A stretch of DNA of 64,000 nt from Thermoplasmata archaeon (GTDB taxonomy: Archaea; Thermoplasmatota; Thermoplasmata; Methanomassiliicoccales; Methanomethylophilaceae): contig SUTB01000001.1 in assembly GCA_015063125.1 (NCBI GenBank), forward strand, positions 496,001 to 560,000, read 5' to 3'. The notes under the pieces are model-generated. The model worked only from the letters and a program-made list of their open reading frames with translations, had not been told where the DNA came from and searched no databases. This document shows positions 16,829-25,327 of this stretch, one piece after another (positions within the stretch are counted from its first letter, which is position 1; each line of letters opens with the position of its first letter). The translations under genes and the position numbers were made by a program.

Positions 16829-17889
16829 CAGTAATCGCCTCCGTTGAGCTTGACGATCTGTTCAAGGACCTCTTTGGGTGTGGGAACGATTCCTCCGGTG
16901 CGTCCGAAGAATTTCACAGGCTTCTTGTATTCGACCGCCATCTTGACATCCTCGACCATCTGTCCCATGTTCATCTCGACAGAGAGGAACACCTTGGCGT
17001 GGTCTGCGTGCTTCTTGATTGTCTTCTCGGGGAAGGGCCAGAGCGTGATGGGCCTTATGAGTCCGGCCTTTATGCCCTGCTTCCTGGCCATATCGACCGC
17101 TGAATGGGCAATCCTGGAGGATGCTCCGAATGCAACCAGCACGATCTCCGCATCATCCACGAGGTACTCCTCTGCCCTCTGTTCGGTCTCTTGGATCTTC
17201 TTGTACTTCTCGAATCTCTCGAAGTTGAGCTTCTCGAGTTCGCTGGGGTCTATGTAGAGGGAGTTGACGACGTTGTGCTTCCTCTTGCCCTGGTGGCCCC
17301 TTACGGACCAGTCCTTGTCATCTGTGGGCTCCTTCGTCTCAGGCAGCACTACGGGCTCCATCATCTGTCCGAGCAGTCCGTCGGACAGGATCATGGTGGG
17401 CATCCTGTACTTGTCGCCGAGGTCGAATGCATCGGAGATAAGATCTACCGTCTCCTGGACGGTGGAGGGTGCGAACACCAGAAGGTGGAAGTCACCGTGA
17501 CCGGTAGCCCTGGTTGCCTGGAAGTAATCTGACTGGGAAGGCTGGATTCCTCCGAGTCCGGGTCCTCCCCTCTCGACGTTGACAATGAGGCAGGGGACAT
17601 CGGAACCTGCGATGTACGAGATTCCCTCGGCCATGAGGCTGATTCCCGGGGATGATGTGGACGTCATGACCCTGACTCCGGCAGCACCGGCTCCGAGGAC
17701 CATATTGATCGAAGCTACCTCGGACTCTGCCTGAAGGTAGACTCCTCCGATCTTGGGCATCCTCTTAGACATGTATGCCGCCACCTCGGTCTGAGGGGTG
17801 ATAGGGTATCCGAAGAAGTGCCTGCATCCTGCTGCGATGGCGGCCTCTGCGATGGCCTCGTTTCCTTTCATGAGGACTTTTTCTGCCAT
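16828..17889 (-). CDS. vorB: 2-oxoacid:ferredoxin oxidoreductase, alpha subunit (VorB-type)
   Basis: A 353-residue alpha subunit. The opening KVLMKGNEAIAEAAIAAGC, GYPITPQTEVAAYMSKR and LQAESEVASINMVLGAG resemble 3-methyl-2-oxobutanoate:ferredoxin oxidoreductase VorB rather than classical KorA as I know these families. The enzyme interconverts branched 2-oxoacids plus CoA with branched acyl-CoA, CO2 and reduced ferredoxin. It can run in either direction: amino acid oxidation or reductive carboxylation. It is flanked by the delta ferredoxin (1 nt) and beta (1-nt overlap). The neighbouring acyl-CoA synthetase operon fits the carboxylating direction; specificity is inferred. Confidence 0.85.
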   Translation of the reverse strand: MAEKVLMKGNEAIAEAAIAAGCRHFFGYPITPQTEVAAYMSKRMPKIGGVYLQAESEVASINMVLGAGAAGVRVMTSTSSPGISLMAEGISYIAGSDVPCLIVNVERGGPGLGGIQPSQSDYFQATRATGHGDFHLLVFAPSTVQETVDLISDAFDLGDKYRMPTMILSDGLLGQMMEPVVLPETKEPTDDKDWSVRGHQGKRKHNVVNSLYIDPSELEKLNFERFEKYKKIQETEQRAEEYLVDDAEIVLVAFGASSRIAHSAVDMARKQGIKAGLIRPITLWPFPEKTIKKHADHAKVFLSVEMNMGQMVEDVKMAVEYKKPVKFFGRTGGIVPTPKEVLEQIVKLNGGDY

Positions 17890-17890
17890 C

Positions 17891-18100
17891 TCAATCCACC
17901 TCGATCCTTATGGAGCAGTCGGGGCACATGATGGTGCATGAACCGCAACCAATGCATGCCGACTCGTCGGTCACATGTGCTGGATGGTATCCCTTGCTGT
18001 TCGTAACAGAGGGGTCCAGAGCCAAGATCTTCTTCGGGCACGCGATGACGCACATCTCGCATCCCTTGCATCTTTCGTTGTCAACAATAACTTTGGGCAT
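17891..18100 (-). CDS. vorD: 2-oxoacid:ferredoxin oxidoreductase, delta subunit (2x[4Fe-4S] ferredoxin)
   Basis: A 69-residue ferredoxin with two CxxCxxCxxxC clusters: CKGCEMCVIACP (residues 11-22) and CIGCGSCTIMCP (49-60). It carries electrons between the catalytic subunits and the ferredoxin pool. It sits directly before alpha (1 nt) and abuts the stop of the MinD-like gene, the gene order seen in vorDBAC/korDABC operons. Confidence 0.92.
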   Translation of the reverse strand: MPKVIVDNERCKGCEMCVIACPKKILALDPSVTNSKGYHPAHVTDESACIGCGSCTIMCPDCSIRIEVD

Positions 18101-18775
18101 TCAATTACCTGCCTTTTCCCAGGGTGCCTTTACATAGACACTTATAGGGTACAATAATGGTATTTTATTTAAGAGGGCAACCCCGACAGGTGTCGTAGTA
18201 AATCTGACGGGAAGCCCACTGAGCTTGGACACCTCCTCCACGAAGGGGAGGGAATCAAGGATGGTCTGTTCCGTGGTGAGGTCTTTTAGATGGGAATTGT
18301 TGGCGATGCAGGTGGCCTTTATCTTGGCGGCCCTCTCGATCTCTCCTAGTATCTCCACGGCCTCCTCTGGTACAGTGGTCTGCGAGCGGTATTTGTTCAC
18401 CACGTAGATCACGTCGGGATCTGCGTTCGACAGTTGTCTACTGTAGACTCCGAGGGCCGTAGCTCCCGCATCATCACCGCCGACATCGATGATGACCCTC
18501 TCGCTCTCGGATATCGCATTGCCTATGGCAGCCGGAAGCGAAGGGGTGTCCAGATTCGAGTTGGCGAAGTTAGGGCCGAGGACACGTACGCCCTTCTCTG
18601 TCAGGACATCCGCGTAATCTGACGATCTGAAGTAGGGGTTGACAACGTCCATGTCTATGAGCGTCACCTTATCTCCGCGTTCAGCAGCGTCGATGGCTAG
18701 GTTGATGGAGAGGTTGGTTTTCCCCGTACCGTAATGTCCGCAGACGACAGTGACTCTCTTGGTCAGACAATCCAT
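18101..18775 (-). CDS. MinD/ParA-like P-loop ATPase of the VOR operon
   Basis: A 224-residue P-loop protein. The deviant Walker A GHYGTGKT (residues 13-20), LIDMDVVNPYFRSSDYAD (switch I) and VIIDVGGDDAG (Walker B) place it in the MinD/ParA/Mrp group. It is first in the operon and abuts the ferredoxin subunit. Similar ATPases are often found at the head of vor/kor operons. A role in cofactor loading or enzyme maturation is plausible but unproven. The minus-strand TATA box TAATTTTAAA (18798-18807) lies about 25 nt before the ATG. Confidence 0.75.
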   Translation of the reverse strand: MDCLTKRVTVVCGHYGTGKTNLSINLAIDAAERGDKVTLIDMDVVNPYFRSSDYADVLTEKGVRVLGPNFANSNLDTPSLPAAIGNAISESERVIIDVGGDDAGATALGVYSRQLSNADPDVIYVVNKYRSQTTVPEEAVEILGEIERAAKIKATCIANNSHLKDLTTEQTILDSLPFVEEVSKLSGLPVRFTTTPVGVALLNKIPLLYPISVYVKAPWEKAGN

Positions 18776-18797
18776 GGGCTGGCATATTCGTAATCGG

Positions 18798-18807
18798 TTT
18801 AAAATTA
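18798..18807 (-). promoter_or_regulatory. TATA box of the VOR operon
   Basis: TTTAAAATTA on the plus strand, read as TAATTTTAAA on the minus strand, 23-32 nt before the ATG at 18775. It shares a 90-bp divergent promoter region with the HTH-cupin operon. Confidence 0.5.
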
Positions 18808-18825
18808 GTTTGTAGGCCCAAAATG

Positions 18826-18836
18826 TTTATTAAATA
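18826..18836 (+). promoter_or_regulatory. TATA box of the HTH-cupin / acyl-CoA synthetase operon
   Basis: TTTATTAAATA, 30-40 nt before the ATG at 18866. A short leader containing GAGG (18855-18858) is expected. Confidence 0.5.
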
Positions 18837-18865
18837 CGCATAATACAGGTGGTTGAGGCAAAAAT

Positions 18866-19420
18866 ATGGCCGACATGAACAAAGTTGGAAAGAGAATCTG
18901 CAAGTACAGGGAACAGATGGGTCTCTCTCAGGAAGAGCTATCCGTTAACTCCGGTATTAGTTTGCAGTCCATTCAGGAGTACGAGAGTGGTATCGCATAC
19001 CCGCCCATCGGATCCTTGATTAGGCTTTCCCGTTCGCTCGGCCAGAGGGTCGGCACGTTCACTGACGATCAGTTCAACCCCGATCCAATCGTCGTCAGGC
19101 TCAACGAGAGGGAATCAGAGCCCTCATCCCACGGGGACAAGGGAGACTACCTCTACTACCCCCTCGGAAAGGGAAAGACGGACAGGCACATGGAACCCAT
19201 GTTCATACGTGTGGGAGAGGACGACACCCCCGAGCTCAGCACCCACGAGGGCGAGGAGTTCATCGTTGTCGTTTCCGGAAAGATCCTGTTCATCTACGGA
19301 AAGGAGAAGAAGATCCTCGAGCCCGGTGATAGCGCTTATTACAATTCAGTCGTCCCTCACTACGTGGGGGCAATAGACGGACCTGCGGAGATCTACGCGG
19401 TCCTCTACACGCCGCTCTGA
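18866..19420 (+). CDS. XRE-family HTH plus cupin regulator 1
   Basis: A 184-residue regulator with an N-terminal XRE helix-turn-helix (about 6-62: GKRICKYREQMGLSQEELSV ... SIQEYESG) and a C-terminal cupin (about 110-182; HEGEEFIVVVSGKILFIYG and LEPGDSAYYNSVVPHYVG). HTH-cupin proteins usually bind a small ligand or metal in the cupin and act at nearby promoters. First gene of a seven-gene operon and 9 nt before the first acyl-CoA synthetase. It lies opposite the VOR operon and could control both directions; that is inference. GAGG lies 7 nt before the ATG. Confidence 0.85.
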   Translation: MADMNKVGKRICKYREQMGLSQEELSVNSGISLQSIQEYESGIAYPPIGSLIRLSRSLGQRVGTFTDDQFNPDPIVVRLNERESEPSSHGDKGDYLYYPLGKGKTDRHMEPMFIRVGEDDTPELSTHEGEEFIVVVSGKILFIYGKEKKILEPGDSAYYNSVVPHYVGAIDGPAEIYAVLYTPL

Positions 19421-19429
19421 GGTGAGAAC

Positions 19430-21094
19430 TTGGTCTGCGTTCCAAGACAGAACATCACAAGCGACGAGAGGTTAGGAGACCTCCTCGACAAGTGCATAAA
19501 GAACCATCCAGACAACGATGCCATCGTCTATGTGGACAGGGAGCTCCGCCTCTCCTGGGCACAGTGGGGTGTCGAGGTCGACCGTGTGGCCAAGGGCCTC
19601 ATGGCGATGGGAGTGGAGAAGGGAATGAAGGTCGCCGTCTGGGCCACGAACGTGCCGGATTGGATCACCCTCATGTTCGCCACCGCTAAGATAGGGGCCA
19701 TCCTCCTCACGATCAACACCAACTATCAGAAGGACGAGCTGGACTACGTCCTCAAGCAGTCCGACATGGATGTGCTCTTCCTCATCGACGGTGTAAGGGA
19801 GACAGACTACGTGCAGACGGTCTACGACCTCGTACCCGAGCTCATGACCATGCCCAGGGAGAACTTCCACAGCGAGACGTATCCTTACCTGAAGAAGGTC
19901 ATCTTCCTCGGTCCCGTCAAGCACCGCGGAATGTACTCCATGAGCGAGGTGAAGTCCCTCGCGGTCACCATCAGCGATGCCGAGTACAAGGCCAGGAAGG
20001 ACTCGGTGGACGTTCAGGACGTCACCATGATGCAGTACACCTCGGGAACCACCGGATTCCCCAAGGGAGTTATGCTCACACACTTCAACATCGCCAACGA
20101 TGGATACTGGCTGGGAGCCAACATGAACTACGGTCCCACCGACCGCCTGTGCATCAACGTGCCCCTGTTCCACTGCTTCGGCTGCGTGCTCGGAGTCATG
20201 GCTTGCATCAACCACGGGGTCACAATGTGCTTCTGTGAGGTATTCGATCCCATCAAGGTCATGACCACGATCGAGGAGGAGAAGTGCACATCAGTGTACG
20301 GAGTGCCGACGATGTTCATCAACATCCTCAATCACAAGCTGTTCAACAAGTTCGACTTCTCGTCCCTCAGGACGGGAATCATGGCCGGATCCCCCTGTCC
20401 GATCTCCGCAATGCAGGAGGTCGTCGACAGGATGAACATGAAGGAGATCACCATCGTCTACGGTCTCACCGAGGCCTCGCCCGGTATGACGCAGACCACA
20501 TACGATGAGCCCTCTATCGAGAAGAAGTGCTCGTCGGTCGGTAAGAAGCTCCAGGGAGTCGACACCGTCATCCTGGACCCCGAGACCTACGAACCCTGCG
20601 CTGATGGAGTCATCGGAGAGTTCTGCTGTAAGGGATACAACGTCATGAAAGGGTACTACAAGATGCCCGAGGAGACCGCCAAGGTCATCGACAAGAACGG
20701 ATACCTCCATTCCGGAGACCTCGGATACAGGGATTCGGAGGGATACTTCTACGTCACCGGAAGGATCAAGGACATGATCATCCGCGGAGGCGAGAACATC
20801 TATCCCAAGGAGGTCGAGGACTTCCTCTACAAGTGCCCTGGAATCAAGGATGTCCAGGTCGTCGGAGTGCCCAGCGCCAAGTACGGCGAGCAGCCCGGTG
20901 CGTTCATAGTGAAGCATCAGGGATACGATGACATGACAGAGCAGGATGTCATCGATTTCTGCCGTAACAAGATCGCTTGGTACAAGACGCCCAAGTACAT
21001 CGCGTTCGTGGATGACTTCCCGATGAACGCGGCCGGAAAGATTTTGAAATACGAATTAAGGAACATGGCTCACAAATTGTGGCCGGATGCATGA
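19430..21094 (+). CDS. AMP-forming acyl-CoA synthetase 1 (FadD-like)
   Basis: A 554-residue ANL-superfamily ligase: acid + ATP + CoA to acyl-CoA + AMP + PPi. Motifs seen are the P-loop YTSGTTGFPKGV, YGLTEASPG (A5), SGDLGYRDSEGYFYVTGR (A7-A8), IRGGENIYPKEVE and the catalytic Lys in NAAGKILKYELR. It starts with TTG, supported by GAGGTGA 5-6 nt before it and by the first family residues. More FadD-like than the two later synthetases, and without their GWGKAVWGKLYGQW segment. Position after HTH-cupin 1 indicates paired regulation. Substrate unknown; a medium-chain or branched acid is likely. Confidence 0.88.
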   Translation: MVCVPRQNITSDERLGDLLDKCIKNHPDNDAIVYVDRELRLSWAQWGVEVDRVAKGLMAMGVEKGMKVAVWATNVPDWITLMFATAKIGAILLTINTNYQKDELDYVLKQSDMDVLFLIDGVRETDYVQTVYDLVPELMTMPRENFHSETYPYLKKVIFLGPVKHRGMYSMSEVKSLAVTISDAEYKARKDSVDVQDVTMMQYTSGTTGFPKGVMLTHFNIANDGYWLGANMNYGPTDRLCINVPLFHCFGCVLGVMACINHGVTMCFCEVFDPIKVMTTIEEEKCTSVYGVPTMFINILNHKLFNKFDFSSLRTGIMAGSPCPISAMQEVVDRMNMKEITIVYGLTEASPGMTQTTYDEPSIEKKCSSVGKKLQGVDTVILDPETYEPCADGVIGEFCCKGYNVMKGYYKMPEETAKVIDKNGYLHSGDLGYRDSEGYFYVTGRIKDMIIRGGENIYPKEVEDFLYKCPGIKDVQVVGVPSAKYGEQPGAFIVKHQGYDDMTEQDVIDFCRNKIAWYKTPKYIAFVDDFPMNAAGKILKYELRNMAHKLWPDA

Positions 21095-21104
21095 GGTGAA
21101 TGAA

Positions 21105-21680
21105 ATGGAACCCATAGTAGCTGAAGTAGCGGAGCGTGTCAAAGCGATGCGCGAGATGTGCGACATATCGATCGAGGAGATGGCCGAGGTAGTCGGAAAG
21201 ACTCCCGAGGAGTATATTGTCTACGAGTCCGGTCAGATGGACTTCTCATTCACCTTCCTCTACAAGGTCGCAGAGAAGTGCGGTATAGACATGGTTGAGC
21301 TCCTGACAGGAGAGAAGCCCCATCTGGCGGAGTGCACCTTCGTCAAGAACGGAAAGGGATTGCCGATCAACAGGCGCCTCGGATTCAAGTACGAGCACCT
21401 CGGATACACGCTGACAAACAGGCTCTCGGAGACCTTCGTCGTCACAGCGCCCTACATCGAAGGCGACAACGACGAGAACGTTCACCTCTCCTCCCATGCA
21501 GGAAACGAATTCGATTACGTCCTGGAGGGAAAGATGAGGTTCGTCCACGCAGGTCACTTCTATGACCTGGAGCCCGGGGATTCCGTCTACTACAACAGCG
21601 GATTGCCCCACGGAATGTATGCGACGACCAAGAACGGATGCAAATTCATAGCATCCGTCATGAAGGGTGAGGAGAAATGA
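21105..21680 (+). CDS. XRE-family HTH plus cupin regulator 2
   Basis: A 191-residue HTH-cupin paralogue. HTH at about 5-60 (AERVKAMREMCDISIEEMAE ... EEYIVYESG) and cupin at about 110-185 (HAGNEFDYVLEGKMRFVH, LEPGDSVYYNSGLPHGMYA). GAGGTGA at 21093-21099, 5 nt before the ATG, sets the start; an in-frame ATG at 21087 lies upstream of that site and is rejected. It shares the linker phrase GLPINRR with regulator 3, marking the pair as a duplication. The stop overlaps the next synthetase start (ATGA). Confidence 0.85.
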   Translation: MEPIVAEVAERVKAMREMCDISIEEMAEVVGKTPEEYIVYESGQMDFSFTFLYKVAEKCGIDMVELLTGEKPHLAECTFVKNGKGLPINRRLGFKYEHLGYTLTNRLSETFVVTAPYIEGDNDENVHLSSHAGNEFDYVLEGKMRFVHAGHFYDLEPGDSVYYNSGLPHGMYATTKNGCKFIASVMKGEEK

Positions 21681-23317
21681 GGAACCTCAACATGAGGTAC
21701 GTCGACGAGACGTACGGTGAGGACGGAATACTCCAGAAGGTCACATACCACTATCCCGACAACTACAACTTCGGTTACGATGTCGTGGACGAGATCGCCA
21801 GGGAGGAACCTAACCGTCTGGCCATGATCTGGACCAACCCCGCTGGAGAGGAGAGGAAGTACACATTCGGCGACATCAAGAGGATGTCCGACAAGACTGC
21901 CAACTACCTTATGTCGCAGGGCATAGGCAAGGGGGACATGGTCATGGTCATCCTCAAGCGCCATTACCAGTTTTGGTATACCATCGTCGCCCTCCACAAG
22001 ATCGGAGCGGTCATCGTTCCCGCGACGTTCATGCTCACCAAAGGTGACGTGGAGTACAGGGTCAGGTCAGCATCCATCAAGGCGGCGATCTGTACGGACA
22101 TGAACGGGGTCTGCGAAGCAGTGGACTCCGCCGAGGACATCCCCTCGCTGACGATCAAGATGGTCGTGAACAGCAAGAGGGACGGATGGCTGCAGTTCGA
22201 CGAGGGAGTCGAGGCCGCATCCGAAAAGCTCGACAGAGTAGAGACCAACGTGAAGGAGCCCATGCTCATGTACTTCTCGTCGGGAACATCAGGATACCCC
22301 AAGATGGTCCTTCACGACCACCTCTACAGCCTCGGACATCTGTCCACAGCAAAGTACTGGCAGAACGTCGACCCCGAGGGAGTGCACCTCACCATAGCAG
22401 ACACCGGATGGGGAAAGGCAGTATGGGGAAAGCTCTACGGCCAGTGGCATATGGAGGCCGCGGTGTTCGTATACGATTACGACAAGTTCGAGCCCCATGA
22501 GATACTGCACATCATCGAGAAGTACAGGATCACTTCCCTGTGCTGTCCCCCTACCATGTTCAGGATGTTCATCAACGCCGGACTGGAGGGTCACGACCTC
22601 TCGTCACTGAAGTACTGCTGTATCGCAGGAGAGGCACTGAACCCCGATGTGTTCTACAGCTGGCAGAAGGCAACCGGTATCAAGCTCATGGAAGGTTTCG
22701 GACAGACCGAGACCACCTGCACGGTATGCAACATCGTCGGAATGGAGCCCAAACCAAGCTCTATGGGAAAGCCCTCGCCGCAGTACACGGTAAAGATCGT
22801 GGACCAGAATGGGGAGGAGTGCCCCAACGGACAGACCGGAGAGATCGTCATAGCCTGCGATCCCAAGCCCCCAGGACTCATGATGGAGTACTACCGCGAT
22901 CCCGAGAAGACCGCCAAGGCGATGCACGACGGATGGTATCACACCGGGGATGTCGCATGGAGGGATGAGGACGGATACTATTGGTACGTCGGAAGGAACG
23001 ACGATGTCATCAAGTCCTCAGGATACAAGATCAGTCCCTTCGAGATCGAGTCCGTTCTCGTCACCCACCCGGCAGTGCTGGAGTGCGCGGTCACAGGTAT
23101 CCCGGACCCCGTCAGGGGACAGCTGGTCAAGGCCACTGTGGTGCTGAGGGAAGGATACGAGGGCACGGAGGAGCTGAAGAAGGAGCTCCAGAATTTCGTC
23201 AAGCACGAGACCGCCCCATATAAATATCCTAGAGCTATGGACTTCGTTAAGGAGCTTCCTAAAACGGTCAATGGAAAAATCCAGCGTGCCGAGATCAGGA
23301 AGAAGGACAGTCAATGA
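21677..23317 (+). CDS. AMP-forming acyl-CoA synthetase 2 (medium/branched-chain type)
   Basis: A 546-residue ANL ligase of the AcsM/MacsMa group. P-loop YFSSGTSGYPKMVLHDH; the segment DTGWGKAVWGKLYGQW typical of medium-chain acyl-CoA synthetases; GFGQTETT; HTGDVAWRDEDGYYWYVGR; catalytic Lys in VNGKIQRAEIRKK. The related Methanosarcina acetivorans enzyme is known to act on 2-methylbutyrate, which fits activation of branched acids for the adjacent VOR; the transfer of specificity is inference. It is closely related to synthetase 3 downstream. Coupled by 4-nt ATGA overlaps at both ends. Confidence 0.9.
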   Translation: MRNLNMRYVDETYGEDGILQKVTYHYPDNYNFGYDVVDEIAREEPNRLAMIWTNPAGEERKYTFGDIKRMSDKTANYLMSQGIGKGDMVMVILKRHYQFWYTIVALHKIGAVIVPATFMLTKGDVEYRVRSASIKAAICTDMNGVCEAVDSAEDIPSLTIKMVVNSKRDGWLQFDEGVEAASEKLDRVETNVKEPMLMYFSSGTSGYPKMVLHDHLYSLGHLSTAKYWQNVDPEGVHLTIADTGWGKAVWGKLYGQWHMEAAVFVYDYDKFEPHEILHIIEKYRITSLCCPPTMFRMFINAGLEGHDLSSLKYCCIAGEALNPDVFYSWQKATGIKLMEGFGQTETTCTVCNIVGMEPKPSSMGKPSPQYTVKIVDQNGEECPNGQTGEIVIACDPKPPGLMMEYYRDPEKTAKAMHDGWYHTGDVAWRDEDGYYWYVGRNDDVIKSSGYKISPFEIESVLVTHPAVLECAVTGIPDPVRGQLVKATVVLREGYEGTEELKKELQNFVKHETAPYKYPRAMDFVKELPKTVNGKIQRAEIRKKDSQ

Positions 23318-24753
23318 CAGAGGAGCCGGTGAAGCGTACCTACACCACGAGGACCCCGGACAGGCCGGGAGCATTCATGCGTGCGTGCAAGGTCATCATG
23401 GAGAACGGGGGAAACATCACCCGTGTCAGCTACAAGAGGGGAGGCCTCAACCTTTTCATAGAGGTTGAAGGGACCAGGTCAGAGCTCAATTCCATCGAGA
23501 AGGGATTGAGCGAGATGGCCTATGTCGATGCCGAGGTCAAGGTCCCCACAGTGCTGGTCATGGAAGTGAAGATCCCCAACACGCCTGGTATGCTGTTCCC
23601 GGTACTGGAGATCATCGACAAGTACGAGGTCAACATCTCCTATCTGAACTCCAGGGAGGAGAACAGGGGATTCCAGAACTTCAAGATTGGAATGGAGGTC
23701 AGCGACCCCACCGTGTCTAAGAAGATTCTGGACGAGGTGTCTGAGATCTACCTCCTGAATGTGGTGTCCTACAACGGCAACTACGATGTGCTCGACACCA
23801 CTGTAGGGTACATCCGCCTCGCCAGCCAGATTCAGAAGCTGTTCAGCCTCGGGGATGACAGGGTGAAGGAATTCGTATCGGAGTGCAGGGGAGTCACAGA
23901 GATGCTCCTGCAGAGGGGCCAGGATCCCTCCATAATCTTCGACAAGGTCCACCAGCTGGCGGAGTTCATAGCGTTCCACAGGGACCTCAACTTCAAGCCC
24001 AGGATCACTACCCATCAGATCACAGAGGAGACAACCCTCACGGTCATCGAGCCGCCATGCGGCAGCAACACATATGTCCTGAGGAACGACGACAGCTTGC
24101 TGTTCATCGACTCCGGAATGGGAATATTCTCGGACGAGATGATCACAGAGCTCAGGGAGATGTTCCCTGCGTTCTTCAGCATGACCAAGACGATGCTGGT
24201 CACCCATGCCGATGCAGACCACTGCGGACTCTTGTCGGTCATCGACAACGCCGAGATAGCAGTGGACAAGAGGACAGCGGACAACCTGTTCGACATGGCC
24301 AGGCCCACAAGCGATTCAGATGCATACGACTACTGCTACGGACGCCTCTGCAGGATCATCACCGATTACGAGGCACCAGAGAAGGGCCGCATCAGGATAA
24401 TCGGCGAAGCACCGGAATCCCATGAGGATTTCGTCCTGCTCAGCAAGATAAAGTTCGGGGACATCGAGCTCGAGGTATTCGAGGGCCCCGGTATTCACAC
24501 GAAGGGACAGACCGTCATAATCTGCAGGCAGCCCAAGCTCCTGTTCACCGGCGACCTGTACTCCAATGTGAAGGACGTCACCCCCGAGAGAGGGGAGTAC
24601 AACCAAATCGCCCCCTACCTGTCCAAGGACTCGGAGGAGGATCTGGCAAGACTTACGGATACCCGTTCCAAGCTCGGTGCCATCATGGATACCATCGGCA
24701 GGAGCGGCATGATCGTCTGCGGCGGTCACGGGAACATAAAGGCCTTGAGGTGA
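23314..24753 (+). CDS. Tandem ACT domains fused to a metallo-beta-lactamase-fold domain
   Basis: A 479-residue fusion. Residues about 8-155 form two ACT-like ligand-binding domains (TPDRPGAFMRACKVIMENGG and IPNTPGMLFPVLEIIDKYEV are the classic ACT openings). A helical linker (about 155-235) follows, then a metallo-beta-lactamase fold with CGSNTYVL, FIDSGMG and metal motif THADADHCG (His298, Asp300, Asp302, His303). The usual HxHxDH is HxDxDH here, as in some flavodiiron-like or divergent members. LLFTGDL and GGHGNIK supply the remaining metal ligands. The gene lies between synthetases 2 and 3 with a 4-nt overlap. It could be an acyl-CoA thioesterase or hydrolase gated by an amino acid; that is inference. 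Confidence 0.8.
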   Translation: MTEEPVKRTYTTRTPDRPGAFMRACKVIMENGGNITRVSYKRGGLNLFIEVEGTRSELNSIEKGLSEMAYVDAEVKVPTVLVMEVKIPNTPGMLFPVLEIIDKYEVNISYLNSREENRGFQNFKIGMEVSDPTVSKKILDEVSEIYLLNVVSYNGNYDVLDTTVGYIRLASQIQKLFSLGDDRVKEFVSECRGVTEMLLQRGQDPSIIFDKVHQLAEFIAFHRDLNFKPRITTHQITEETTLTVIEPPCGSNTYVLRNDDSLLFIDSGMGIFSDEMITELREMFPAFFSMTKTMLVTHADADHCGLLSVIDNAEIAVDKRTADNLFDMARPTSDSDAYDYCYGRLCRIITDYEAPEKGRIRIIGEAPESHEDFVLLSKIKFGDIELEVFEGPGIHTKGQTVIICRQPKLLFTGDLYSNVKDVTPERGEYNQIAPYLSKDSEEDLARLTDTRSKLGAIMDTIGRSGMIVCGGHGNIKALR

Positions 24754-24757
24754 TGGA

Positions 24758-25327
24758 ATGAACAGCAACTACATTTCGGACCGTATCCAGGCAATGCGCG
24801 ACCTCGTCGGCCTCTCCACAGCGGAGATGGCAGCGGCCACCGGAGTCTCCGAAGAGGAGTACATCAGGTGCGAGAACGGCGAGCAGGACTGCACATTCAC
24901 ATTCCTCAGTAAATGTGCCGACAAATTCCAGGTCGACCTCGTCGAGCTGATCACCGGCGAAAATCCCCGTCTCAACGACTACATCGTCGTGCAGGACGGA
25001 ATGGGCCTGCCGATCAACAGGCGCAAGGGACACGAGTACTACCATCTCGCCGCATACTTCAAGGACAAGCTGGCAGAGCCCTATCTTGTCAACGCCCCCT
25101 ATGACGAGTCGGAACAGGATGCGGAGATCCCCACCTCGGTCAACGACGGTCAGGAGCTGGTGTACGTCATCAGCGGAAGCATCAGGTTCGTCCATGACGA
25201 CCATGAGGAGAACCTCATCGCAGGGGATTCGGTCTACTACGATGCAACCAAGCCCCACGGCATGATCGCCACCAGCAAGGACGGCAGCACATTCCTGGTC
25301 GTCTCCGTGAAGGGAGGCAGCGCATGA
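24758..25327 (+). CDS. XRE-family HTH plus cupin regulator 3
   Basis: A 189-residue paralogue of regulator 2. HTH at about 5-60 (SDRIQAMRDLVGLSTAEMAA ... EEYIRCENGEQD), GLPINRRKGHEYYHL linker, and cupin at about 120-185 (DGQELVYVISGSIRFVHDDH, LIAGDSVYYDATKPHGMIA). The SD GAGGTGA (24747-24753) overlaps the previous stop and lies 4 nt before the ATG. The stop overlaps the synthetase 3 start (ATGA). The regulator-synthetase module has evidently been duplicated in tandem. Confidence 0.85.
   Translation: MNSNYISDRIQAMRDLVGLSTAEMAAATGVSEEEYIRCENGEQDCTFTFLSKCADKFQVDLVELITGENPRLNDYIVVQDGMGLPINRRKGHEYYHLAAYFKDKLAEPYLVNAPYDESEQDAEIPTSVNDGQELVYVISGSIRFVHDDHEENLIAGDSVYYDATKPHGMIATSKDGSTFLVVSVKGGSA

Noticed and set aside
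18101-18775. P-loop protein as part of a ParABS partition system
   Set aside because: No ParB gene or parS-like repeats nearby; its place at the head of the VOR operon argues for an enzyme-linked role.
19472-20917. Long antisense open frames opposite acyl-CoA synthetase 1
   Set aside because: Shadows of the GC-biased third codon positions of the real gene; His/Val/Leu-rich with no start signal. The same holds for antisense frames opposite the ACT-MBL gene, the phenylacetate-CoA ligases, PPK2, carA, carB and leuS.
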